Below are positions 1 through 8,400 of a stretch of 22,337 nucleotides of DNA, in pieces. The DNA lies in contig JAFDBU010000199.1 in NCBI GenBank assembly GCA_019313095.1, positions 1 through 22,337 of the forward strand, given 5' to 3'. This DNA comes from Deltaproteobacteria bacterium. GTDB taxonomy: Bacteria; Desulfobacterota; Desulfobulbia; Desulfobulbales; BM004. Under the pieces are notes generated by a model. It had not been told where the DNA came from, ran no database searches, and was given only the letters and a program-made list of their open reading frames with translations. Position 1 is the stretch's first letter. Every line of letters begins with the position of its first letter. The position numbers and the translations under genes were made by a program.

Positions 1-365
1 CAAACACTCGCAGCAAGGTTCTACTGGGGCTGGTCAATATTCATGGTCAGCTGCAGATATGCGTTTCCATTGGGAGAATCCTGGACATTAAAAAACGAAA
101 AAGGACCAATGAGGAGCTTGATCCGAACTATATTTCCCCGGAACGACTTATCGTGGTTCTTCAGGATCGTCATCTTATTGCATTTCCGGTAAGCGAAATT
201 CAGGGAATTGTCCATTATACGACAGACATGGTAAAAGATCCCCCTGTTACAATATCCGCCTCAAGGGCTGTTTACACTGAGGGGATTCTGCAATTGGATG
301 GCAAAGATATAAGTTTACTGAAAAACAAACCCCTTTTCAAAACACTGACAAAGGATTTCGGATGA
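1..365 (+). CDS. cheW: CheW-like coupling protein (WspD position), 5' truncated
   Basis: This is the C-terminal ~120 residues of a CheW-domain protein; the reading frame is open from position 3 and the true start lies before the window. The visible stretch GLVNIHGQLQICVSIGRIL matches the typical CheW segment (usually 'GLvNiRGeilpvidLr.ll'), and the later part (HLIAFPVSEIQGIVHY, then a 'KDPPVTIS' linker before the last beta strand) fits the second CheW subdomain. CheW proteins scaffold a chemoreceptor with the CheA kinase at the membrane. The stop codon overlaps the next start (ATGA, 362-365), so it is translationally coupled to the hybrid CheA. Its place directly before the kinase corresponds to WspD in the Pseudomonas wspABCDEFR order. 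That role is inferred from order; the receptor, second CheW and CheR would lie upstream, outside the window. Confidence 0.88.
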   Translation, partial: NTRSKVLLGLVNIHGQLQICVSIGRILDIKKRKRTNEELDPNYISPERLIVVLQDRHLIAFPVSEIQGIVHYTTDMVKDPPVTISASRAVYTEGILQLDGKDISLLKNKPLFKTLTKDFG

Positions 366-3208
366 CAATTGACGATGGCGGTTATCTTGGCAATATGTCC
401 ATGATGGACCTGTTTCGCTTGGAAGCCGAAAATCAATGCCTACAGCTCGCTGAAGACCTGCTTGCCCTTGAACAGAACCCGACAGCATCCAACCTTCTTG
501 AATCATTGATGCGTGCATCCCATTCCATCAAGGGTGCAGCACGCTTTGTGGAACTGCACCCTGTGGTTGGACTTGCCCATACCATGGAGGATGTATTTGT
601 TGCGGCCCAGGCCGGTAAGTTCATCCTGGATCAGGAGGGAATAGATCTACTGCTGGAAGGCGTTGACATGCTCAATTCCATTTCTCTTGTTTCAGACGAT
701 GCAATTGAAAATTTCTACGAAGAACATGCTGTCGAACTTGACTCTCTGATGAATCGATTTAGGAACCTTATAAAAGGGAAAAAAGTTAGTCGACAGACTG
801 CTCCTCCATTGCAGAAGGAAATATCTGAAGTAACTCAGACAAAGTTACCACCTGACTCCAAAACTACTGTTACAAAGACACCCGAACTCCCTGTGGATTT
901 GAGTGACATGTCCATGCTGGACCTGTTCCGTCTGGAAGCAGAAAAACATTGCACAAACCTCTCTGAAGGCCTTGTCACTCTCGAAAACAGACCACATTCT
1001 CCTGAACTGCTTGAATCCCTGATGCGCAGTTCCCACTCCATGAAGGGCGCAGCCAGAATAGTAGAACTTGTCGCCGCTGTTAAATTGGCTCATGCCATGG
1101 AGGATCTCTTTACCGCAGCCCAAAAGGAAAAAATCATTATTGCCCGGAATGACCTTAATACCCTTCACCAATCTGTTGATATGCTGACAACCATTGCCGG
1201 AATTCAGGAAACAGAATCAGAAAAATGGTTTTCAGACCACAATGCTGAAGTTGATGAACTGGTTAATAAACTGAATACCATAATCAGACAGAAAAAACAG
1301 CTGTATACAGGTTCCGGTCCTCAAAAGCCTGTACCCGAGGAAACCGTTAGGAAAACCCAGGCTATAAAGAAAGAAAGCAGTGCTGGGGAATCCATTGAGT
1401 CTGAACCAATGTTCAAACTGGAACAGGTGCAAAAACCAGCCCGGCGTGCAGAGGACAAGGACGGTATCAGGTCTATCCGTGTTACAGCTCAAAGTATGGA
1501 GCGTATAATGGGTCTGGCCAGTGAATCTCTCATTGAATCCCGCTGGCTCCCCACGTTCAACAAAGAACTTCTCCGTCTTAAATACCGCCAGGACGAACTC
1601 CATAAATCCATCGATAAAACTTTGGCAAACCTGCAGACGGTAAAGGCTGATGCACTCACCTTAAGTCTGTTTAATGACTTGCAGGGAAAGCTCGAAATGT
1701 GCCGCAGCATGCTGAAGCAGGACATGGAAGTTCTTGAAGATCACGCCCGACATGCAATAAACATATCCCACCGCCTTTACAAAGAAATTATTACCAGCAA
1801 GATGCGGCCTTTTTCTGAGGGCACCAGAAGATTCGCCCGTATGGTCCGTGATGTTGCCCGTAAACTGGGTAAAGAAGTAACCTTTGAAGTAATTGGTGCA
1901 GATACCATGGTCGATCGCGACATTCTTGACAAGATTGAGGCACCACTCAACCATATGATCATAAATGCTATAGATCATGGCATCGAACCACCGGTAGAAC
2001 GGATTGCCATGGGTAAAACTGAAAAAGGATCCATTCGGCTTATTGCACGGCACAGTGCAGGCATGCTGAGCATAACCGTCCAGGATGATGGCCGTGGTAT
2101 TGATCTTGAAAAATTACGTCAGACTATTATTGAAAAAAAGCTCTGTACCCCTGAATTAGCAGCTGATCTCTCTGAACACGAACTCCTGGATTTTTTATTG
2201 CTGCCTAACTTCTCGACCAGGAAAGGTGTCAGCGAGGTTTCCGGCCGCGGCGTTGGTATGGATGTGGTTCACTCAGTAATTAATGAAGTGCGTGGCAATA
2301 TCCATTGCACCACAAATTTACATAAAGGGTCGAGTTTTGAGATGCAGTTGCCGATAACACTTTCTGTTCTTCGATCCCTTCTAACTGAAATTAACTGTGA
2401 ATTATATGCTTTCCCACTTGTAGCGATTGACCATGTTCTTCAGCTTGCGCCAGACCAAATCCAGGAAGTCGAGGGCAGACAGTATTTCACCTATAACGAA
2501 CGAAGGATAGGTATTGTTTCCGCTCAGCAGATATTTAAGACCGAAACTCCCTCGGATACCAGCCACGAATATTTCTATGTCATAGTATTCAGTGACAGAA
2601 TAAACATTTATGGCCTCACCGTTGATAATATTCTGGGAGTCAGGGACCTTGTAGTTCAGCGTCTTGACCCCCGCCTCGGCAAAGTAAAGGATATTAATTC
2701 CGCCTCAATTCTCGAAGACGGCACCCCTGTATTTATTATTGACGTTCAAGACGTTTTCCGTTCACTTCATCAACTTATCAGTGGCGACCGGTTGATACCA
2801 ATTGGCAAACATGAAGACATTAAAAGAAAGGTAAAACGTATTCTGGTGGCTGATGACTCGATTACCGTTCGTGAAATTGAGAGAAAAATGCTTCTCGCAC
2901 AAGGGTATGAAGTTGATGTTGCGGTTGACGGCATGGATGCCTGGAATACTGTTCGAGCCAATATTTATGACCTGATAATCACTGATATAGATATGCCTCG
3001 CATGAATGGTTTCGAACTCGTGTCTCTGATAAAAAATAATCCTGATTTGCGCAGCCTGCCTGTAATTATTGTTTCTTATAAGGACCGCGAAACGGACAGG
3101 AAACAGGGCCTTAAAGTCGGAGCGGACTATTACCTTACCAAGGGCAGCTTCCATGATCAGTCCCTAGTCAATGCTGTGCTTGACCTCATTGGCGAGGCTG
3201 TAGAATAG
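362..3208 (+). CDS. wspE: Hybrid chemotaxis histidine kinase CheA-REC (WspE-like) with two Hpt domains
   Basis: A 948-residue histidine kinase of the CheA family with a fused receiver. Domain order: Hpt1 (about 12-125, phospho-His H54 in SHSIKGAAR), linker, Hpt2 (about 184-297, H225 in SHSMKGAAR), linker, dimerisation helices (about 370-500), HATPase (N box around H531-N535, G1 box DDGRGID 575-581, G2 box GRGVGMD from 628), CheW-like regulatory domain (about 665-805), receiver (D831/D832 pocket, phosphoacceptor D875 in TDIDMPRMNG, K927). All residues needed for autophosphorylation and phosphotransfer are visible. The segment 'ASESLIESRWL' at the start of the dimerisation region resembles WspE. 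It autophosphorylates in response to a receptor and should pass phosphate to the CheB and WspR homologues downstream. The start ATG overlaps the cheW stop. Two Hpt domains are unusual for WspE, which normally has one; they are clearly paralogous (both begin MSM-DLFRLEAE and share LLESLMR-SHS-KGAAR). Confidence 0.93.
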   Translation: MTIDDGGYLGNMSMMDLFRLEAENQCLQLAEDLLALEQNPTASNLLESLMRASHSIKGAARFVELHPVVGLAHTMEDVFVAAQAGKFILDQEGIDLLLEGVDMLNSISLVSDDAIENFYEEHAVELDSLMNRFRNLIKGKKVSRQTAPPLQKEISEVTQTKLPPDSKTTVTKTPELPVDLSDMSMLDLFRLEAEKHCTNLSEGLVTLENRPHSPELLESLMRSSHSMKGAARIVELVAAVKLAHAMEDLFTAAQKEKIIIARNDLNTLHQSVDMLTTIAGIQETESEKWFSDHNAEVDELVNKLNTIIRQKKQLYTGSGPQKPVPEETVRKTQAIKKESSAGESIESEPMFKLEQVQKPARRAEDKDGIRSIRVTAQSMERIMGLASESLIESRWLPTFNKELLRLKYRQDELHKSIDKTLANLQTVKADALTLSLFNDLQGKLEMCRSMLKQDMEVLEDHARHAINISHRLYKEIITSKMRPFSEGTRRFARMVRDVARKLGKEVTFEVIGADTMVDRDILDKIEAPLNHMIINAIDHGIEPPVERIAMGKTEKGSIRLIARHSAGMLSITVQDDGRGIDLEKLRQTIIEKKLCTPELAADLSEHELLDFLLLPNFSTRKGVSEVSGRGVGMDVVHSVINEVRGNIHCTTNLHKGSSFEMQLPITLSVLRSLLTEINCELYAFPLVAIDHVLQLAPDQIQEVEGRQYFTYNERRIGIVSAQQIFKTETPSDTSHEYFYVIVFSDRINIYGLTVDNILGVRDLVVQRLDPRLGKVKDINSASILEDGTPVFIIDVQDVFRSLHQLISGDRLIPIGKHEDIKRKVKRILVADDSITVREIERKMLLAQGYEVDVAVDGMDAWNTVRANIYDLIITDIDMPRMNGFELVSLIKNNPDLRSLPVIIVSYKDRETDRKQGLKVGADYYLTKGSFHDQSLVNAVLDLIGEAVE

Positions 3209-3243
3209 GGCTTGGCAAGTTGTCCCCTGAAACAGATAGATAC

Positions 3244-3277
3244 TTTAATGCTCTTGTATTTCACCCTGAGCATTAAA
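3244..3277 (+). other. Intercistronic hairpin between the kinase and cheB
   Basis: TTTAATGCTC (3244-3253) and GAGCATTAAA (3268-3277) form a perfect 10-bp inverted repeat with a 14-nt loop, followed by a short A/T stretch (TAAAATTTTTG). It sits in the 102-bp gap that separates the kinase stop from cheB, in an operon whose other junctions overlap. It could be a weak attenuator, an mRNA processing or stability element, or chance in AT-rich DNA; only three or four GC pairs support the stem. Confidence 0.4.
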
Positions 3278-3310
3278 TAAAATTTTTGTAACGGACAATG
3301 AGGTTTTCTC

Positions 3311-4348
3311 TTGAAAATCGGCATAGTAAATGACCTTGTAATCTGTATCGAAAGCCTGAAAAAGGTACTGGGAACGGTATCTGATTACCAGATAGCCTGG
3401 ATTGCAACAAACGGTCTTGAGGCTTTCGAACACTGCAAAGAGTCAACCCCGGACCTCATCCTGATGGACCTTGTAATGCCCGTTATGAACGGTGTTGAAG
3501 CCACCCGCAAAATAATGCAGACCACCCCCTGCCCTATATTGGTGGTGACTGCAACTGTAACGGGAAATTCTACCAAGGTTTTTGAGGCCATGGGAGCGGG
3601 AGCCCTGGATGCGGTAGCCACACCTGTGATTGATAAAGCGGGTGCCACTGATAAAGGCGAGGAACTTTTAAAAAAAATATACCAGATCGGCCAGCTTACC
3701 GGCAGTGTTCTTCCCCAAAAATATAAAATAGCTCCGTTTGTTACAAAACCTAAAGTGGAAATCGATGGAGTTGATCTTGTTATTTTAGGAAGTTCGACCG
3801 GCGGGCCCCAGATTCTTGTTGATATTCTCTCAACCTTTCCCCGGAATTTCCCCGCTGCCTTTATTATCATCCAGCATATGAACCAGCAGTTCACACCGGG
3901 ACTAGTCAACTGGATGGATTCTCAGATAAATATACCTGTACGCATTGCCAGCGATGGCGCAATTCCTGAGCCAGGAAAGGTTCTAATGGCGTGTACTAAC
4001 GACCATCTGGTCATGACTCCCAAATTAACCCTGAGTTATTCCAAAAAACCCGAGGAAAACTTTTATCATCCATCTGTTGATGTATTCTTCTTAAGTGTTG
4101 CCCAATACTGGCCCTCAACTGGTATTGCCGCCTTGCTGACCGGGATGGGAAAGGATGGCGCTGAAGGTCTTCTTGCACTTCATAATCGCAACTGGTATAC
4201 AATTGCTCAAGACCGTGAATCAAGTATTGTATACGGCATGCCGAAGGCTGCCGCGCAGATTGGCGCAGCTACTGATATTCTCCCTGCCAAAATGATCGGC
4301 CGGGCAATCAGTGATTTTCTCCTTGCAAAAAAGGAAAAAGCGCTTTGA
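3311..4348 (+). CDS. cheB: CheB-type receptor methylesterase, WspF-like
   Basis: A 345-residue response regulator with an N-terminal receiver and a C-terminal CheB methylesterase domain, which removes methyl groups from chemoreceptor glutamates. The TTG start is chosen because TGAGG lies 7 nt upstream and no in-frame ATG is nearer. The catalytic triad is visible: S162 in GSSTGGP, H189 in IIQHM, D282 in GMGKDGAEG. The receiver has phosphoacceptor D53 (LMDLVMPVMNG), but its acidic pocket reads 'IVND' (N7, D8) instead of two Asp, and the usual Lys before Pro is Thr (T104 in AVATP). From memory, Pseudomonas WspF shows the same 'GIVND' start and 'TP' replacement, which supports a Wsp-type CheB. 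Its last bases overlap the wspR start (TTGA). In the Wsp model this protein dampens signalling by demethylating the receptor. Confidence 0.9.
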   Translation: MKIGIVNDLVICIESLKKVLGTVSDYQIAWIATNGLEAFEHCKESTPDLILMDLVMPVMNGVEATRKIMQTTPCPILVVTATVTGNSTKVFEAMGAGALDAVATPVIDKAGATDKGEELLKKIYQIGQLTGSVLPQKYKIAPFVTKPKVEIDGVDLVILGSSTGGPQILVDILSTFPRNFPAAFIIIQHMNQQFTPGLVNWMDSQINIPVRIASDGAIPEPGKVLMACTNDHLVMTPKLTLSYSKKPEENFYHPSVDVFFLSVAQYWPSTGIAALLTGMGKDGAEGLLALHNRNWYTIAQDRESSIVYGMPKAAAQIGAATDILPAKMIGRAISDFLLAKKEKAL

Positions 4349-5370
4349 GTGAAACAAACCGTTCAGAATTCTCTTTGGATCATTACAAAATCATTGTACT
4401 GCTTGTTGATGATCAGGCTATGATTGCTGAAGCAGTGAGGAGAGCGCTCAGCAGTGAGGAAGATATCGAATTCCATTACTGCCAGGATCCTACCAAAGCT
4501 ATAAAACTTGCCGCAGAAATTAATGCTACAGTTATTCTGCAGGATCTGGTAATGCCTGAGGTCGACGGCCTGATGATGGTGCGCTACTTCAGGGTAAATA
4601 AAGCAACCTCTAAAATACCCATTATTGTTCTTTCCACTAAAGAAGAAGCAACCATTAAAAGAGAAGCCTTTCAGCTCGGCGCAAATGATTACCTGATCAA
4701 ACTTCCTGATAATATTGAACTGATAGCCAGAATCAGCTATCACTCTAAGGCATATATAACCCAGCTTGACAGAGACGAGGCTTTTCGTGCCCTTGAAGAG
4801 AGCAGGGAACAACTGGCCGCAGCCAACCGCACCCTGCAAAAACTCTCATCACTGGACGGTTTAACGGGTATTGCTAACCGAAGGGCTTTTGATGAAACGC
4901 TCAATAAAGAATGGCACCGAGCCATACGCAGCGGGAAACCCATTGGACTCATTATGCTCGATATAGATTTTTTTAAACTTTACAATGATCATTATGGCCA
5001 CCAGGGAGGGGACGACTGTTTGAAGAAGGTTGCCAGAGGGCTTGAAACGGCAATACATCGTGATGCTGATTTCCTCGCACGATACGGCGGTGAAGAATTT
5101 TCTGCCGTTCTGCCCGAGACAGATCTTGAAGGTGCTGTCAAAGTCGCCGAGGAGATGCACCAGTCTATAAAATTTCTGCAACTCAAACATGCAAAATCAA
5201 AAGTGTCTGACATTGTAAGTATCAGTATCGGTGTAGCATCCTTGATACCCCAGAAAGATACCGAACCTGAGGTGCTGATTACTGCCGCTGACCAGGCTCT
5301 GTACAAGGCGAAAGATGATGGACGCAACCGGGTGGTAACGGCAGGAGAGATCGGGCCAGGTAAAGCCTGA
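4345..5370 (+). CDS. wspR: Response-regulator diguanylate cyclase, WspR-like (REC-GGDEF)
   Basis: 341 residues: a receiver (about 10-130; phosphoacceptor D67 in LQDLVMPEVDG), a short alpha-helical linker (about 140-168, consistent with the WspR coiled stalk) and a GGDEF domain (about 170-335). The active site is an intact GGEEF (248-252), so synthesis of cyclic di-GMP from two GTP is predicted. An RxxD inhibitory I-site (R239-D242) lies five residues before it, as in WspR. The TTG start overlaps the cheB stop, with AAGGA about 9 nt upstream. As the last gene of the chemosensory operon it is the expected output: phosphorylation by the hybrid kinase should raise cyclic di-GMP and favour surface attachment or biofilm. 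The enzymatic prediction rests on visible motifs; the physiology is inferred from Pseudomonas Wsp. Confidence 0.92.
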   Translation: MSETNRSEFSLDHYKIIVLLVDDQAMIAEAVRRALSSEEDIEFHYCQDPTKAIKLAAEINATVILQDLVMPEVDGLMMVRYFRVNKATSKIPIIVLSTKEEATIKREAFQLGANDYLIKLPDNIELIARISYHSKAYITQLDRDEAFRALEESREQLAAANRTLQKLSSLDGLTGIANRRAFDETLNKEWHRAIRSGKPIGLIMLDIDFFKLYNDHYGHQGGDDCLKKVARGLETAIHRDADFLARYGGEEFSAVLPETDLEGAVKVAEEMHQSIKFLQLKHAKSKVSDIVSISIGVASLIPQKDTEPEVLITAADQALYKAKDDGRNRVVTAGEIGPGKA

Positions 5371-5426
5371 TCAGCAACAAAGTACACTCTGTGAAAAAGT
5401 TCCAAGGAACTAGATAGAAATCTTCT

Positions 5427-8400
5427 ATGCCTGGCATTCATCTCTATTCAAGTAACAGACTTGAGATACTTGCCGACACATTTGCCGGATTACTAAAGGC
5501 CAATCCAAGTCCGCCATTACAGAAAGAAATCATACTTGTGCAAAGCAGGGGCATGGCACGCTGGCTTGCCATGGAAACTGCCTCCCGGCTCAATATCTGG
5601 GCCAATTGCGACTGCCCTTTCCCGAACACCTTCATCCAAAATATCTACAAGCTGCTGCTCCCCGATATCCCCGCTGTTTCAGCCTTCAACAAAGAATACA
5701 GCCTCTGGCATATAATGGCTATTCTTCCTGAATTTAAGTCCAATCCGCATTTTTACAAGGCATCAGCATATCTTGAATCCGGTGATGACTTGAAGCTCTA
5801 CCAACTTGCCCGGGAAACCGCAGACCTCTTTGATCAATACACCCTCTTTAGACCTCGAATGATTCTTGAATGGGAGGAAAACATCAACAATAACCTTGCT
5901 GATCAATCCTGGCAGTCAGTTCTTTGGTGCGGTCTTGTTAAACGGCTCCAACAAAATCAGCAGATTCCGGAACATCACCGAGCCAGGTTATTACAACTGT
6001 TCGAGAAAAAAATTTCAGACCCCGCTTTTGATTCTGGAATTTTGCCTCCACGGATATCAGTTTTCGGCATTTCTTCTCTACCCCCTTTTCATTTAAGAAT
6101 GCTGGAGGCTCTCGCTCATCATATTGATCTTCATTTTTTCCTGATGAATCCCTGCATGGAATACTGGTTTGATATAATTGCCGACCGAAACATTGTAAAA
6201 ATCAGCCGCAGCGAGGCTGTCGACCAGGAATCATTACATTTGCATCAGGGAAACAGCCTGCTTGCTTCAATGGGACATCTGGGCAGAGATTTCATGGCAA
6301 TGTTGCAGGAACTTCTGGTTGAAGAACATAATCATTTTGATGCACCCCGAGATGACTCACTCCTTTCTTCTATACAGAAGAATATTCTTTATCTACAGGA
6401 AAATAATGTAACAGCACAGAACCCGGCCCAATCGAAACAACAAATCAATGAAAACGACTCGTCAGTTGCATTTCACTCCTGCCACAGTCCCATGCGCGAG
6501 GTTGAAATCCTCCATGATCAACTTTTGGATATGTTTGACGAGGCAAGTACAGATGAATACATAGAGCCAGGTGATGTCCTTGTCATGGCTCCCGAAATAG
6601 AGACATACGCCTCTTTGATCAAGTCCGTGTTTGATGCTGATACTGGATCACCCCCCAAAATACCCTATTCCATCTCCGATCAGTCAATCAGGAGTACAAG
6701 CAGATACATTGAAACATTTCTGGACATCCTCTCCTTGGCGCAAAGCCGCTTCAGCAGTATTGAAATAATGAGCATACTTGAGGCAGAAGCGGTCAGGAAC
6801 CGTTTTAATATTAACGACTCAGAACTACCCGTCATAGAACACTGGCTCAGGGAGACAAACATCTGCTGGGGTGTGGACCAGAACCACAAAACCCGGTTGC
6901 AGCTGCCGCCATATAAAGAAAATACCTGGAGGGACGGATTGGACCGTCTGCTGTTGGGATATGCTTTGCCAGGACATAACCAGGTTCTGTTTCAAGACAT
7001 TCTACCCTATGATAATATAGAAGGTGACAATTCCAGCCTGCTCGGCAATTTACTCGATTTTACGGAAAATCTTTTCAACCTTGCTGATCTGCTCCAACAG
7101 CAGCTTACCCTGGCAGAATGGTCTGAGGTCCTGCTTCAGACTCAAGATAATTTACTGCTTGCGGATGAAAATACTGCAGAAGAAGAAAGGATTCTGCACA
7201 GCCTGCTCTTGAGCCTTAAAGAACTGCAAGATAAGACATTTTATCAAAATAAGATCAGCCTCGGAGTTATCCGGTCATATCTAATAAATACCCTTGATGA
7301 ACGTTTTTCTCCCCTTGCCGCTGCAACCGGTTTTCTTACCGGCGGAGTCACCTTCTGTTCAATGCTACCAATGCGGGCAATTCCATTCAAGGTCGTCTAT
7401 CTGTTGGGATTAAACGACGGTTTGTATCCACGTTCCAGCCGCAAGAGAAGTTTTGATCTTATGACCCTGGAGCCGAAACCGGGTGACCGTTCCAGACGTT
7501 ATGATGATCGTTATCTCTTTCTTGAAACTCTTCTTTCTGCCCGTAAAAAACTCTTCATCAGTTTTGTCGGCCTATCAATCCAGGATGGTGCCAAACGTCC
7601 TCCTTCCGTCCTGGTCAGTGAACTTATGGATTATATTGATCGAAACTATACGCAATCCTGTCCAGCACATGAACCTTCGCTCCCTTTAAGTACCAGACTT
7701 ACCACCGTGCATCACCTGCAACCGTTTCATCCCGACTATTTCAAGCCACAGGTCCCGGACGGCAAGAAAAAATTGTTCAGTTATTCATCAGAAAACTGTG
7801 AAGCGGCAATCTCTCTCCAGAGCGGACAACGAGAAATTTCCCAACTGTTTACTGCAGTGCTGCCATCTCCTCCGGACGAATTCAAACATGTGGAACTGCA
7901 GGAACTCATAAGGTTCTTTAGCCACCCTGCCCGGTATATCCTGACACAAAGAGTGGGTATAGCCCCGATCGAGGATAGCCAGGCGCTGAAAACAAGCGAA
8001 CCGTTTAACCTGGAGGGATTGGCACGCTACAAACTTGAAAATAGCATCCTGGATCACCTTCTACGAAATCAGGATTGTGACAGGCTGTATCAGATCAAGA
8101 AAGCTGCCGGGAAACTCCCTCATGGTATGCCGGGAAAAATTTATTTTAACCGGCTGGTGACTGAGTTGGCCTCCTTTCAGACAATGCTGACAGATATTCT
8201 TGAGGGCCAAGAGTTAAAGAAACTGCAGATTGACCTTGCTGCTGGTGATTTCAAGCTCACCGGTTTTCTTGATAATGTGAGCATCAAGGGTCTGGTGACT
8301 TATCGTTACGCGGCCATGACAGCAAAGGATGTGATCAGAAACTGGATCAGTCATCTTGTACTGAACAACCTTATTGACAACGAAGCAGTAAAAGAGAGAA

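Noticed and set aside
3385..3909. 174-codon open frame antisense to cheB
   Set aside because: It lies wholly over a well-supported catalytic gene, has no domain-like pattern or ribosome site, and is a codon-bias shadow.
5400..5414. GTTCC-AA-GGAAC inverted repeat before recC
   Set aside because: Five-pair stem with a two-base loop and no T-run; too small to call a terminator or operator.
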